This document shows positions 20,975-30,359 of a DNA stretch of 64,000 bases, piece by piece. The notes below the pieces were generated by a model. That model worked only from the letters and a program-made list of their open reading frames with translations, had not been told where the DNA came from and searched no databases. Position numbers and translations under genes: made by a program. The stretch lies in NCBI RefSeq assembly GCF_009905615.1, contig NZ_JAAAKW010000007.1, positions 124,001-188,000 on the forward strand, written 5' to 3'. The stretch's first letter is position 1; the number at the start of each line of letters is the position of its first letter. Source of the stretch: Pseudomonas sp. SLFW. GTDB taxonomy: Bacteria; Pseudomonadota; Gammaproteobacteria; Pseudomonadales; Pseudomonadaceae.

Positions 20975-22093
20975 ATGTCCGCGATTACTGTAGATCCAGC
21001 CACACAATCCGCGCCCTTGTCGGCTGCGGCGCTGTCCGAGCTTGCCCAATCGATCAAGGACTGGGGGCGCGAACTCGGCTTCCAACAAGTGGGCATCTCG
21101 GGGCTGGATCTGGCGGAACATGAGCAGCATCTGGAGCGCTGGCTCGAAGCCGGGTATCACGGCGAGATGGACTATATGGCAGCGCACGGCAGCAAACGTT
21201 CGCACCCGGAGGAATTGGTGCCGGGCACGCTGCGAGTGGTGTCGCTGCGTATGGACTATCTGCCGGGCGAAACGCAGATGGCGCAATTGCTGGCTCAGCC
21301 GGAAAAAGCCTATGTCTCGCGTTATGCCTTGGGCCGCGATTATCACAAGCTGATTCGCAAGCGCGTGCAGCAACTGGCCGAGCGTATCCAGCAAGCCATT
21401 GGCCCCTTCGGCTTCAGGGCGTTCGTCGACAGCGCGCCGGTGCTGGAAAAGGCCATCGCCGAACAGGCCGGTCTGGGCTGGATTGGCAAGAACACGCTGG
21501 TGCTGAATCGCAAGGCCGGGAGCTATTTCTTCCTGAGCGAGTTGTTCGTCGATTTGCCACTGCCGACCGACGCCCCTCATGCCACCGAACATTGCGGCCG
21601 TTGCACAGCCTGTCTGGACGTGTGCCCGACCAACGCGTTCGTCGGGCCGTACGTGCTGGACGCCCGGCGCTGCATTTCTTACCTGACCATCGAATTGAAA
21701 ACGTCGATTCCCGAAGAGTTGCGCTCGATGATCGGCAATCGAGTGTTCGGCTGCGACGATTGTCAGATCGTCTGCCCCTGGAATCGCTTCGCCCGGCCCA
21801 CCGATCAAAACGACTTCAAACCCCGCCACGGCCTCGATAACGCCGAACTGACGACGCTGTTTTTGTGGGATGAGACGACGTTTCTCAGCAATACCGAAGG
21901 CTCGCCATTGCGGCGTGCGGGGTATGAACGGTGGCTGAGGAATCTAGCGGTGGGGCTGGGCAATGCGCCTTCTACCATTCCGGTGATCGAAGCGTTGAAA
22001 TCGCGTCTGAACGATCCGTCAGAGATGGTGCGCGAGCATGTGGAATGGGCATTGCGGCAGCATGGCGTTAACCAGCCAACTCAAAACCTGTAG
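20975..22093 (+). CDS. queG: Epoxyqueuosine reductase QueG
   Basis: 372-residue cobalamin-dependent iron-sulfur enzyme for the last step of queuosine synthesis in tRNA. The N-terminal domain carries the B12-site region (SAPVLEKAIAEQAGLGWIGK). Two 4Fe-4S cysteine clusters follow: CGRCTACLDVCP and CDDCQIVCPWNRF. A HEAT-like C-terminal helical part completes it. The start MSAITVDPATQ at 20975 lies in the divergent gap with nnr. The last sense codon and the TAG stop lie inside the left arm of the REP repeat at 22089. Confidence 0.96.
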   Translation: MSAITVDPATQSAPLSAAALSELAQSIKDWGRELGFQQVGISGLDLAEHEQHLERWLEAGYHGEMDYMAAHGSKRSHPEELVPGTLRVVSLRMDYLPGETQMAQLLAQPEKAYVSRYALGRDYHKLIRKRVQQLAERIQQAIGPFGFRAFVDSAPVLEKAIAEQAGLGWIGKNTLVLNRKAGSYFFLSELFVDLPLPTDAPHATEHCGRCTACLDVCPTNAFVGPYVLDARRCISYLTIELKTSIPEELRSMIGNRVFGCDDCQIVCPWNRFARPTDQNDFKPRHGLDNAELTTLFLWDETTFLSNTEGSPLRRAGYERWLRNLAVGLGNAPSTIPVIEALKSRLNDPSEMVREHVEWALRQHGVNQPTQNL

Positions 22094-22176
22094 GAGTGAG
22101 CTTGCTCGCGATAGGGTTCTTTCAGACGCTGCATCTTTGAATGTGCTGGAGAATCGCGAGCAAGCTCACTCCTACA
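22089..22176. repeat. REPIN: inverted pair of REP elements
   Basis: TGTAGGAGTGAGCTTGC... (22089-22112) and its near-perfect reverse complement (22153-22176) are separated by about 40 bp. This is the REP family of fluorescent pseudomonads. The left arm contributes the queG stop codon. Confidence 0.85.
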
Positions 22177-22199
22177 AAAGTCTCCACCCAGTCTCAAAT

Positions 22200-22811
22200 T
22201 CAATGCCCATCCTTGTACACGAACTTGGGCATTTCCCAGTGGTACTTGATCGCCAGCAGACGCAGCAACAGCCCGCCCGACAAGGTAATCAGCGTGCCCT
22301 GCTCGATCGGCAACCCCGCCCACTGGCACAGCAAAAAGCACCAGGCGGCAGCGAACGAGACACTGGCGTACAGCTCGCGCCGGAAGATCAGCGGGATGTC
22401 GTTGCAGAAGATGTCTCGCAGGATGCCGCCAAAAGTCCCGGTGATCACCCCGCTGACCGCCGCCACCAGCATGCCCAGCCCCATGTCCAACGCCGTCGTG
22501 CAGCCGATGATCGTAAACGCCACCAGACCCAAGGCGTCGAGCACCAGGAACAGCGAGCGGAGGTGGCGCATCAGCGGTGCAATAAAGATCGTCACCAAAG
22601 CGGCCAAAGTGGTGAGAATCAAGTATTCCGGATGTTTCACCCACGTCAGCGGATAGTGGCCCAACAGCACGTCGCGCGCCGAACCGCCTCCCAGCGCCGT
22701 GATGCAGGCAATCAGCACCACGCCAAACCAGTCCATGCCGCGACGTCCGGCAGACAGCGCGCCAGTCATGGCCTCGGCAGTGATGGCGATCAGGTAAAGC
22801 ATCAACAGCAT
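22200..22811 (-). CDS. TRIC / UPF0126 family membrane channel protein
   Basis: 203 residues with about seven predicted membrane segments arranged as two repeats. Each repeat carries the glycine-rich family signature: GGGSARDVLLGHYP (near 41-54) and GGILRDIFCNDIP (near 129-141). Bacterial members of this family (YadS, YicG) are related to trimeric intracellular cation channels, so a monovalent-cation channel is likely but not shown here. Convergent with queG across a REPIN and 104 bp downstream of orn on the same strand. Confidence 0.88.
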   Translation of the reverse strand: MLLMLYLIAITAEAMTGALSAGRRGMDWFGVVLIACITALGGGSARDVLLGHYPLTWVKHPEYLILTTLAALVTIFIAPLMRHLRSLFLVLDALGLVAFTIIGCTTALDMGLGMLVAAVSGVITGTFGGILRDIFCNDIPLIFRRELYASVSFAAAWCFLLCQWAGLPIEQGTLITLSGGLLLRLLAIKYHWEMPKFVYKDGH

Positions 22812-22859
22812 GGTGGCGATCCGTGCGAAAGAGGGACGCAGTTTGAAACGCTTAGAAGC

Positions 22860-22897
22860 GCTTGCCCGCGGTTACGGTGTTCCTGTCACGGGCAAGC
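22860..22897. repeat. 9-bp inverted repeat between orn and the TRIC gene
   Basis: GCTTGCCCG / CGGGCAAGC with a 20-bp loop lies just past the orn stop. There is no T-run, so it is either a degenerate REP-like hairpin or an attenuating structure at the end of orn. Confidence 0.45.
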
Positions 22898-22915
22898 AAA
22901 CGCCTACTCGACGCA

Positions 22916-23452
22916 TCAGACTTTGATGAAATGCTCGCGATAAAAACGCAACTCGGCGATGGATTCACGAATGTCGTCCAGCGCCAGGTGGGTGCTGCCC
23001 TTCTTAAATTTCAGCTCCGGCGACCAGCGTGCCGCCAGCTCCTTGAGCGTCGAAACATCGAGGTTGCGGTAATGGAAGTAGTTTTCCAGCGTCGGCATGC
23101 GCTTATAAAGGAAGCGGCGATCCTGGCAGATGCTGTTGCCGCAGATCGGCGAGCTGCGTTCCGGCACCCACTGTTTGATGAAATCCAGAGTCATGGCTTC
23201 CGCCTCGGCAGTGGAAATGGTGCTTTCGCGCACGCGCTGGGTCAGGCCTGAACCGCCGTGCTGACGGGTGTTCCACTCGTCCATGCCATTCAACAGATCG
23301 TCGCTTTGATGCACGGCGATGACCGGCCCTTCGGCCAGGGTGTTCAGCTCGCTGTCGGTGATGATGGTCGCCATCTCGATGATGACGTCGTTGTCAGGGT
23401 CCAGACCGGTCATTTCCAGGTCGATCCAGATCAGATTCTGCTTGTTCTGCAT
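22916..23452 (-). CDS. orn: Oligoribonuclease
   Basis: 178-residue DEDDh 3'-5' exonuclease that degrades dinucleotides, including pGpG from c-di-GMP turnover. Exo I is [11 protein letters not shown], Exo II includes [12 protein letters not shown], and the C-terminal [10 protein letters not shown] carries the last acidic residues. ATG 23452 has GAGGAG seven bases upstream; an in-frame extension to 23524 is not family-like. Divergent from rsgA. Confidence 0.97.
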   Translation of the reverse strand: MQNKQNLIWIDLEMTGLDPDNDVIIEMATIITDSELNTLAEGPVIAVHQSDDLLNGMDEWNTRQHGGSGLTQRVRESTISTAEAEAMTLDFIKQWVPERSSPICGNSICQDRRFLYKRMPTLENYFHYRNLDVSTLKELAARWSPELKFKKGSTHLALDDIRESIAELRFYREHFIKV

Positions 23453-23559
23453 ATGTCGGCTCCTCAGCGTAGGCGCGCAGTTTAGCGTAGCCGAGCGTGC
23501 TAGACTCCCCCGCGCTTTACCCAATTAGCAGCTTTTGCATTCCGGATCTCAGAACACCC

Positions 23560-24591
23560 ATGGCCAAACGCCAACTCAACCGCCGCCAAAACTGGCGCAT
23601 CGAAAAGATTCAAGGCGAGCGCGCTGCCCGTGCCGCCAAACGTGAATCCCAAGCACTGGAAACGCTGGAAGGCGGCGACCTGGGTCCCGAGCAGACGGGG
23701 CTGGTCATCGCTCACTTCGGCGTTCAGGTGGAAGTCGAGGCACAGGAAGGCGAACTGAGCGGTCAGGTGTTCCGCTGCCATTTGCGGGCCAACCTGCCAG
23801 CGCTGGTAACCGGCGATAGAGTCGTCTGGCGGGCAGGCAATCAGGGCATTGGTGTGATCGTCGCTCAGTTGCCGCGCAATACCGAACTGTGCCGCCCGGA
23901 CACCCGGGGCCAGCTCAAGCCGGTGGCCGCCAACGTCGACATGATTGTCATCGTGTTCGCCCCCGCGCCTGAACCTCATGCCAACTTGATCGACCGGTAT
24001 CTGGTGGCTGCGGAACACGCCGGGATTCGCCCGCTGTTGCTGCTGAACAAATTCGACCTGATCAACGACGAGAATGCCCCGGCGCTGAATGCGCTGCTGG
24101 CGGTCTATCGGACATTGGGCTACCCGGTGCTGGAAGTGTCGGCTCATCACGGCAACGGCATGCAACAGTTGCAAGACTTGCTCGACAGCCACATCAGTGT
24201 GTTCGTTGGTCAGTCGGGCGTGGGCAAATCGTCCTTGGTCAACAGCTTGTTGCCGGAAGTCGGCACACGGGTCGGGCCTTTGTCGGAGTATTCCGGCCAA
24301 GGGACTCACACCACGACCACCGCCCGCCTGTTCCACTTCCCCCGTGGCGGCGATCTGATCGACTCCCCCGGCATTCGTGAATTCGGCCTGGGTCATGTGA
24401 GCCGCGCCGACGTCGAAGCGGGCTTCATCGAATTCAACGACCTGCTGGGCCGCTGCCGCTTCCGCGATTGCAAACATGATCGCGAACCGGGGTGTGCGCT
24501 GCTCAAGGGTTTGGAAGATGGCCGCGTGCAGCAACAGCGGATGAACAGCTATCGCTCAATCATCGCGAGTTTGCCGGATAGCAGTTACTAA
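23560..24591 (+). CDS. rsgA: Ribosome small-subunit GTPase RsgA
   Basis: 343-residue circularly permuted GTPase acting late in 30S assembly. A basic N-terminal tail ([18 protein letters not shown]) and an OB fold precede the permuted G domain: G4 NKFD, then G1 [12 protein letters not shown], then G3 DSPG. The zinc motif is [14 protein letters not shown] near the C-terminus. I start at ATG 23560, since the upstream 21 codons are not conserved-looking. A terminator follows directly. Confidence 0.97.
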   Translation: MAKRQLNRRQNWRIEKIQGERAARAAKRESQALETLEGGDLGPEQTGLVIAHFGVQVEVEAQEGELSGQVFRCHLRANLPALVTGDRVVWRAGNQGIGVIVAQLPRNTELCRPDTRGQLKPVAANVDMIVIVFAPAPEPHANLIDRYLVAAEHAGIRPLLLLNKFDLINDENAPALNALLAVYRTLGYPVLEVSAHHGNGMQQLQDLLDSHISVFVGQSGVGKSSLVNSLLPEVGTRVGPLSEYSGQGTHTTTTARLFHFPRGGDLIDSPGIREFGLGHVSRADVEAGFIEFNDLLGRCRFRDCKHDREPGCALLKGLEDGRVQQQRMNSYRSIIASLPDSSY

Positions 24592-24607
24592 AACCTGCCG
24601 CACACAA

Positions 24608-24637
24608 AAACGCCGCGATCATCGCGGCGTTTTTTTG
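24608..24637. terminator. Bidirectional terminator between rsgA and motB
   Basis: Perfect stem ACGCCGCGAT / ATCGCGGCGT with T7 on the plus strand and T5 on the minus strand, between convergent rsgA and motB. Confidence 0.9.
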
Positions 24638-24650
24638 CTCGAACCGGGTA

Positions 24651-25688
24651 TCAGTTCTTGGTCTCGTCGATCTTCAGTTGCCCCTGATCGAAGAGGTTCA
24701 GCTTCTGCCGAATCTCATGGGGCTGGGCGTAGGCCTGGGGATCGACGGCAGGCGCGGCGGTCGATGCCCCCGGTTTGGCGCCCGGCGCCGTCGGCGAGGT
24801 TGGAGCGGGAGCAGCATCCGATTTAGGCGCGTCCCCCGTCCCTTGTGCACCCTCAATACGCTGCTGGGCCTTTTTGGTCAGGACCACGATATCGATACGA
24901 CGGTTGATCGGGTTGGTGGGGCTGTCCTTGTCATAAAGCGCCGACGACGCATAACCCACCACACGAGCGACTTGCGGGTCTGGATAGCCACCCGCCGTCA
25001 ATGCACGGCGAGCAGCGTTGGCGCGGTTGGCCGACAGCTCCCAGTTACCGAAACCGTTGTTGCCCACGAAAGGCGTCGCATCGGTGTGACCACTCACGCT
25101 GATCTTGTTCGGCACCGCTTTGATGGTGTCGGCCATGGCCAGCAGAATGTCTTCGAAATACGGCTTCAGACGCGCGCTGCCGATGTCGAACATAGGCCGG
25201 TTTTCAGCGTCCATGATCTGGATACGCAGGCCGTCCTGAGTGATCTCAAACAGGATCTGATCCTTGAACTTCGCCAGTTGCGGGTTCTCGTTAACCTTGG
25301 TCTGCAGCTCCTGCAATAGCATCTCCAGCCGCTCTTGCTCGACCTGCTCGGCCGCTGCGTCTTCCTTGTCGGCGTCCACAGGCACCTTGTCCGGCGCCGG
25401 GGTGGATTTCACTTCAGGGTTGAGCGTCTGGTCGGGCGACATCTCGGGCGAACCGCCCAGGTCGATCACGTAAGGCGAGCCACTGTCAGAAAACCCGACC
25501 GGGTCTTTGAAGTAACCGGCAATGGCGATCAACTGCTCGGGCGTGGCCGACGACATCAGCCACAGCACGAGGAAGAACGCCATCATCGCCGTCGCGAAGT
25601 CGGCGAAGGCAATTTTCCAGGCGCCGCCGTGGTGGCCGCCGCCGAAGCGCTTTACGCGCTTGACGATAATGGGCTGATTATTTTCCAT
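24651..25688 (-). CDS. motB: Flagellar stator protein MotB
   Basis: 345 residues. The single membrane segment near 25-50 carries the proton-binding Asp (about residue 30, in AFADFATAMMAFF). A plug/linker with coiled-coil character lies around 100-150. The OmpA-like peptidoglycan-binding domain has SGHTDATPF and ANAARRAL. The C-terminal tail is Ala/Pro-rich. It sits three bases after motA, so the two are coupled. Confidence 0.97.
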   Translation of the reverse strand: MENNQPIIVKRVKRFGGGHHGGAWKIAFADFATAMMAFFLVLWLMSSATPEQLIAIAGYFKDPVGFSDSGSPYVIDLGGSPEMSPDQTLNPEVKSTPAPDKVPVDADKEDAAAEQVEQERLEMLLQELQTKVNENPQLAKFKDQILFEITQDGLRIQIMDAENRPMFDIGSARLKPYFEDILLAMADTIKAVPNKISVSGHTDATPFVGNNGFGNWELSANRANAARRALTAGGYPDPQVARVVGYASSALYDKDSPTNPINRRIDIVVLTKKAQQRIEGAQGTGDAPKSDAAPAPTSPTAPGAKPGASTAAPAVDPQAYAQPHEIRQKLNLFDQGQLKIDETKN

Positions 25689-25691
25689 GAA

Positions 25692-26543
25692 TCAACGACC
25701 GCGAACAGCTTGTTCCAGCTCGCTGAAGCTGGGGCGGTGCGCTGGATAGAGAACCTTGCGACCGAATTCGACAGCCAGTGAAGGCGGCACGCCTGAGGCC
25801 GACGCCACCAGCGATGCCTTGATCGACTCGAACACGTTCATTTCTTCTTTGGCGTCGTGGGCCAGGCACTGAGCCAGTGGGCCGAAGAAGCCGTATGCCG
25901 CGAGAATACCGAAGAACGTACCGACGAGCGCCGCACCGACGTGCATACCGATCGCGGCCTTGTCACCAGAACCCAGGGACGCCATGGTCACCACGATACC
26001 GAGTACCGCCGCCACGATACCGAAGCCGGGCATACCGTCCGCCACGCCGGTGACGGCGTGAGAAGGATGCTCCAGCTCTTCCTTCATGCTCAGCAGTTCC
26101 ATGTCGAACAGGCCTTCCAGCTCGTGGGGAGCCATGTTGCCGGACGACATGATGCGCAGGTAATCGCAGATGAACGCGATCATCTTGGTGTCTTTGAGCA
26201 CGCTGGGGTATTTGGCGAAGATCGGACTGTTTTCAGGCTCTTCGATATCGCCCTCGATGGCCATCATGCCTTCGCGGCGACTCTTGTTGAGGATCTCGTA
26301 GATCAGCCCCAGCACCTCAAGATAGAAGGCGTGAGTGAAGCGTGAACCGAACATCTTCACGGACTTCTTGATCACGTGCATGGTCATATAACCCGGGTTC
26401 GCCTGCAAAAATGCACCGAACGCGGCACCACCGATGATCAACACCTCGAAAGGCTGGATCAACGCAGCAATTTGACCATGGGAAAGTACGTAGCCGCCGA
26501 GGACGCTCGCGAAAACGACGATGATGCCGATAATTTTTGCCAT
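25692..26543 (-). CDS. motA: Flagellar stator protein MotA
   Basis: 283 residues, four membrane segments (the first at about 3-22, the last pair around 170-220 including the conserved GFGIVAAVLGIVVTM stretch). A cytoplasmic loop (about 60-160) has charged residues that contact FliG. With MotB it forms the H+-driven stator. Preceded by a strong sigma-28-type promoter. Confidence 0.97.
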   Translation of the reverse strand: MAKIIGIIVVFASVLGGYVLSHGQIAALIQPFEVLIIGGAAFGAFLQANPGYMTMHVIKKSVKMFGSRFTHAFYLEVLGLIYEILNKSRREGMMAIEGDIEEPENSPIFAKYPSVLKDTKMIAFICDYLRIMSSGNMAPHELEGLFDMELLSMKEELEHPSHAVTGVADGMPGFGIVAAVLGIVVTMASLGSGDKAAIGMHVGAALVGTFFGILAAYGFFGPLAQCLAHDAKEEMNVFESIKASLVASASGVPPSLAVEFGRKVLYPAHRPSFSELEQAVRGR

Positions 26544-26612
26544 AGATAAAGAATACTTACTGAGTCGGGTTCATGGTCATTGTGCGAGAAGCGTTCAAAA
26601 CTCTTGTTCTAC

Positions 26613-26639
26613 TTATCGGCATGAGTGCGCCAGACTATA
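26613..26639 (-). promoter_or_regulatory. Sigma-28 (FliA) promoter of motAB
   Basis: Minus strand TATAGTCT (26632-26639), an 11-bp spacer and GCCGATAA (26613-26620). The -10 is a perfect match to the FliA consensus and the -35 matches 6 of 8 positions of TAAAGTTT. Start would be about 60 nt before the motA ATG. Confidence 0.75.
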
Positions 26640-26754
26640 GTGAAATCAAGCGAAAATCCTGCCTGGCGTCTGGCCCGGGTCTAGCAGCACGAAGGCCAGC
26701 ATGATGCCATCATTCGACGCCGATCAAAACCTCCCAGCCGTACGGGCCTTGTGA

Positions 26755-28290
26755 ATGCAATCAGATAAAGCCTCCCCGCTCCTCGTTCCGCAGACACTCG
26801 ATGCCTGGGTCAAGCAGCTAGACAGTCTCGCCCTGCCTGTTCCCGCCGCCGCGCATGCGAAGGTCAATGCCGCGCTGAACGACAGCCGCAGATCGCTGCG
26901 CGAGATTGCTGACTTGATGCAGGACAGTCCCGCGCTGGTCCTCAGCGTGCTGCGCGAAGCCAATGTGCACAGCGGCGGCCTGACCGAACCGGCCGAAAGC
27001 CTCGAAGTGGCGCTGAATAGACTGGGGCTTGCCCGCACCGGCACTTTGCTTGCGCGATTGCCGAGCGTGGAACTGCAACAAATCCCGGTCGCACTGCGCC
27101 AACTGCAGCTGATCAGCCAGCACGCCACACAACAGGCGTACGGGCTGTTTGCGAATCAGTTGGCGCGTCTGTGGCAAGACATTCATTTGGGGAGCCTGCT
27201 GTTCCTCGCGCCACTGTGGCCCATGGCGCTGGCCCATCCCAAGTTGCTGGAAGAGTGGGAATTGCGAGTTATCCACAAAGGAGAGTGCGCCAAGACTGTG
27301 GAAAAAGCCTTGTTCGGCGTGCGCCTGGTGCAACTGTGCCAGGCATTGGCGGAGCGTTGGCAACTGCCGATCTGGGTCACACAGGGCTATCACCTGCTAA
27401 TGCGCGAACAGCGCAGTCTGGTGAAGGTGTTGCGCATCGCCCACGAGAGCGATGATCCGCTCAAACAACAGCAAGCGCTGGATGCCGATCTGCCTTTGCG
27501 CCGCTGGTTCAATCAGCCCGCCAACACCATTCTTCTGGCCAATGGCCTGGCGCTATCGGCACAACAAGCGTGGGACTCGCCGCACAATCTGCGCTGGCAA
27601 TTGCTGACCAGCCTTTATTTGCAACAGCCCTTCGATGACCTTCAACAACAGGTGCACCAGAACGCCGCTGCCAGCGCTCGTCAACACGCAGCGCCCGGCG
27701 TTTGGCATCCGGCCGAAGCCTTGTTGTGGCCTTGGGACACTCGGCGGGTGCACAAAGGCTTGCTGCCTGCGCCACCGCCGTCCGCTGAAGCGCTGCAAGT
27801 CTGGCGCAAGCACTGCGGCGAGCTGCTGAAAGAACCCAGCGCCTTCACCAATGCCATGCACCTGACGACCACGGCGCGAGACGCTCTGATCGCTTCGGGC
27901 ATGCAACGGGCCGTGCTGCTGATGATCGACCGTAAAACCGACACCCTGCGAGTGCATCAAATCGCCGGCGTGGACAAATCCGCCGCCGCGCTGCTCATCC
28001 CTTATAAAGACAGCACGGTCCTGCAACGCCTGTTGGCCCAAGCCACACAGTTGCGTCTGAACGCCAGCAACAACGCCCAGTTTTCGGCCTTGCTGCCCCC
28101 GCAACTGCGCAATCTGTTTTCGGGTGAAAACCTGTTGATCCGATCACTGGCCAGCAATGGCCGGGTCATCATGGTGATCGTCGCCGATCAGGGGGGTGGG
28201 CCTTTCTCGGAAGTGACGGTGCAAGCCTTCGGAAAAACCGGGCAATGCATAGAGAAAGCGCTGACAACCTTTAGCCATCGCAATGGCTGA
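26755..28290 (+). CDS. HDOD-domain protein with C-terminal GAF-like region
   Basis: 511-residue cytoplasmic protein. The N-terminal part (about 10-230) has the HDOD pattern: LREIADLMQDSPALVLSVLREAN, then a helical core with EVALNRLGLARTGTLLARLP. The middle is Gln-rich and helical. The C-terminal 180 residues look like a GAF fold (MQRAVLLMIDRKTDTLRVHQIAG). HDOD proteins lack the catalytic HD pair and act in signalling rather than hydrolysis. It is divergent from motAB, which suggests but does not prove a link to motility. The exact role is unknown; the start is ATG 26755, with a weak ribosome site. Confidence 0.8.
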   Translation: MQSDKASPLLVPQTLDAWVKQLDSLALPVPAAAHAKVNAALNDSRRSLREIADLMQDSPALVLSVLREANVHSGGLTEPAESLEVALNRLGLARTGTLLARLPSVELQQIPVALRQLQLISQHATQQAYGLFANQLARLWQDIHLGSLLFLAPLWPMALAHPKLLEEWELRVIHKGECAKTVEKALFGVRLVQLCQALAERWQLPIWVTQGYHLLMREQRSLVKVLRIAHESDDPLKQQQALDADLPLRRWFNQPANTILLANGLALSAQQAWDSPHNLRWQLLTSLYLQQPFDDLQQQVHQNAAASARQHAAPGVWHPAEALLWPWDTRRVHKGLLPAPPPSAEALQVWRKHCGELLKEPSAFTNAMHLTTTARDALIASGMQRAVLLMIDRKTDTLRVHQIAGVDKSAAALLIPYKDSTVLQRLLAQATQLRLNASNNAQFSALLPPQLRNLFSGENLLIRSLASNGRVIMVIVADQGGGPFSEVTVQAFGKTGQCIEKALTTFSHRNG

Positions 28291-28334
28291 CGGCTGAGCT
28301 ACAATTCGCCTCTTTTCATGATCTGGAGACACCC

Positions 28335-29150
28335 ATGTCTGCCTTCTCAAGCTTGCCGCTGGTCATCGAGCCCGCAGACCTGCAGGCACGCCTCGGCGCT
28401 TCAGAACTGATCCTGGTCGACCTGACCAGCGCCGCCCGCTATGAAGCCGGTCATCTCCCCGGCGCTCGTTTCGTCGACCCGAAACGTACCCAACTCGGCC
28501 AACCTCCCGCGCCAGGCCTGCTGCCGACACAGCCGCAGCTGGAAGCGCTGTTTGGCGAACTCGGTCACAACCCGAATGCCGTTTATGTGGTGTACGACGA
28601 CGAGGGCGGCGGCTGGGCCGGGCGCTTTATCTGGCTGCTGGACGTCATCGGCCATTCGAAATACCACTATCTGGACGGCGGCCTGTTGTCCTGGCAGGCG
28701 GAAGGTTTGCCGCTGTCTACAGAAGTGCCCGCCCCTGCTGGCGGCCCGGTGCCAGTGACGATTCACGACGAACCCACCGCCACCCGCGAATACCTGCAAA
28801 GCCGACTGGGCGCTGACGACCTCGCCATCTGGGACGCACGTGGTCCTACCGAATATTCAGGCGAAAAGGTCGTGGCAGCACGCGGCGGCCATATTCCAGG
28901 CGCTGTGAACTTCGAATGGACGGCAGGCATGGATCAGGCCCGCAGTCTGCGCATCCGCAAGGACATGCCGCAGATTCTGGAGAGCCTGGGCATCACCCCG
29001 GACAAGGAAGTCATCACCCATTGCCAGACACACCATCGCTCAGGCTTCACCTACCTGGTCGCCAAGGCGCTGGGTTACCCGCGAATCAAGGGTTACGCCG
29101 GTTCGTGGGGCGAATGGGGCAATCACCCGGATACGCCCATTGAGAAGTAA
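28335..29150 (+). CDS. rhdA: Thiosulfate sulfurtransferase (rhodanese) RhdA
   Basis: 271 residues in two rhodanese domains. The first (about 10-130) is catalytically inert. The second carries the active-site loop HCQTHHRSG near 232-240; CQTHHR is the loop of Azotobacter vinelandii RhdA and differs from the CRKG(V/T)T loop of many rhodaneses. It transfers sulfane sulfur from thiosulfate to cyanide or other acceptors, possibly iron-sulfur or redox partners. GGAG lies before the ATG. Followed at 64 bp by psd. Confidence 0.93.
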   Translation: MSAFSSLPLVIEPADLQARLGASELILVDLTSAARYEAGHLPGARFVDPKRTQLGQPPAPGLLPTQPQLEALFGELGHNPNAVYVVYDDEGGGWAGRFIWLLDVIGHSKYHYLDGGLLSWQAEGLPLSTEVPAPAGGPVPVTIHDEPTATREYLQSRLGADDLAIWDARGPTEYSGEKVVAARGGHIPGAVNFEWTAGMDQARSLRIRKDMPQILESLGITPDKEVITHCQTHHRSGFTYLVAKALGYPRIKGYAGSWGEWGNHPDTPIEK

Positions 29151-29214
29151 TTGCTCACCCGGCATTCCCTGTCTCGACCTTTGAAAAGCCCTTTTGAACG
29201 CTTTAGGAACCTTG

Positions 29215-30078
29215 ATGAAACAGCGTCTGTTTATCCTTTTCCAATACTTGCTTCCCCACCATCTGCTGTCACGTCTGGCGGGCTGCGTTGCCGAGTGCCG
29301 CGTGCGCTGGTTCAAGAACGCCTTCACTCAGTGGTTCGCACGCCGCTATAACGTCGACATGTCCCAGGCCCTGGTGGAAGACATCACGGCGTACCCGCAT
29401 TTCAACGACTTCTTTACCCGAGCCCTCAAGCCGGGGGCACGCCCGCTGGACGAAACACCGGGCGGGATTCTATGCCCTGCCGATGGCGCGGTGAGCCAGT
29501 TGGGCCCTATCGACCACGGCCGGATTTTCCAGGCGAAGGGCCACAGCTACAGCGCACTTGAGCTGCTGGGTGGCGATGCACGCTTGTCCGCGCCGTTCAT
29601 GGGCGGTGAGTTCGCCACTATTTACCTGTCGCCGAAGGACTATCACCGCGTTCACATGCCATTGGCAGGCACGTTGCGCGAGATGGTCTACGTTCCGGGT
29701 CGCTTGTTTTCGGTGAACCAGACCACAGCGGAAAACGTCCCGGAACTGTTCGCCCGCAACGAACGCGTGGTCTGCCTGTTCGACACCGAGCGCGGCCCAA
29801 TGGCCGTGGTGTTGGTGGGCGCGATGATCGTGGCCTCCATCGAAACCGTCTGGGCGGGTCTGGTAACCCCTCCAAAACGTGAACTGAAAACCTTCCGCTA
29901 TGATGAAGCCGCACGCGCACCCATCCATCTGGAGAAGGGCGCCGAGTTGGGGCGCTTCAAGCTAGGCTCGACCGCCATCGTGCTGTTTGGCCCGAATCAG
30001 GTGAACTGGGCAGCGGACCTGGCAGCCGGCTCGCCGACTCGAATGGGTCAATTGCTGGCAACCCCTTCTCAGGCCTGA
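29215..30078 (+). CDS. psd: Phosphatidylserine decarboxylase proenzyme
   Basis: 287-residue membrane-associated enzyme that makes phosphatidylethanolamine. The autocleavage site is the LGST motif ([11 protein letters not shown], near residue 255), where the Ser becomes the pyruvoyl group. Upstream DYHRVHMP carries conserved catalytic His residues. AGGAA lies five bases before ATG 29215; the frame continues upstream to 29194 without a ribosome site. Confidence 0.97.
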   Translation: MKQRLFILFQYLLPHHLLSRLAGCVAECRVRWFKNAFTQWFARRYNVDMSQALVEDITAYPHFNDFFTRALKPGARPLDETPGGILCPADGAVSQLGPIDHGRIFQAKGHSYSALELLGGDARLSAPFMGGEFATIYLSPKDYHRVHMPLAGTLREMVYVPGRLFSVNQTTAENVPELFARNERVVCLFDTERGPMAVVLVGAMIVASIETVWAGLVTPPKRELKTFRYDEAARAPIHLEKGAELGRFKLGSTAIVLFGPNQVNWAADLAAGSPTRMGQLLATPSQA

Positions 30079-30110
30079 TTCTTGCCTGACAAACTCTGAA
30101 ACGGTTTATT

Positions 30111-30141
30111 GGCGGGCCTGGGATCGAGAGCACAGCCCGCC
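30111..30141. repeat. Inverted repeat after psd; rest of gap featureless
   Basis: GGCGGGC / GCCCGCC with a 17-bp loop. It has no T-run, so a terminator role is doubtful. The 280-bp gap 30079-30359 otherwise holds no gene or promoter I can support. Confidence 0.4.
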
Positions 30142-30359
30142 GTTGGTCAGCCAGGCGCCTTTGTATCCGTATTGATACGGTGTCACATTGACATTAAGGG
30201 CTGCCCTCATGGCCCAATGCTGGTACAGTCTCTCGTCAGTCTTGTAGGAAACTTCGCTTTCAATTGACGTAAACTTGCTCGTTTAGCTCGGTCACGCGTG
30301 TCATGCATGCGATCGCTTGTAGTCATCTGAGCCAGTAGTTGTTGGAGTTTGCCTGTCAC

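Noticed and set aside
22089..22176. REPIN read as an intrinsic terminator of queG
   Set aside because: No T-run follows, and the same sequence recurs at unrelated loci, so it is a mobile repeat first.
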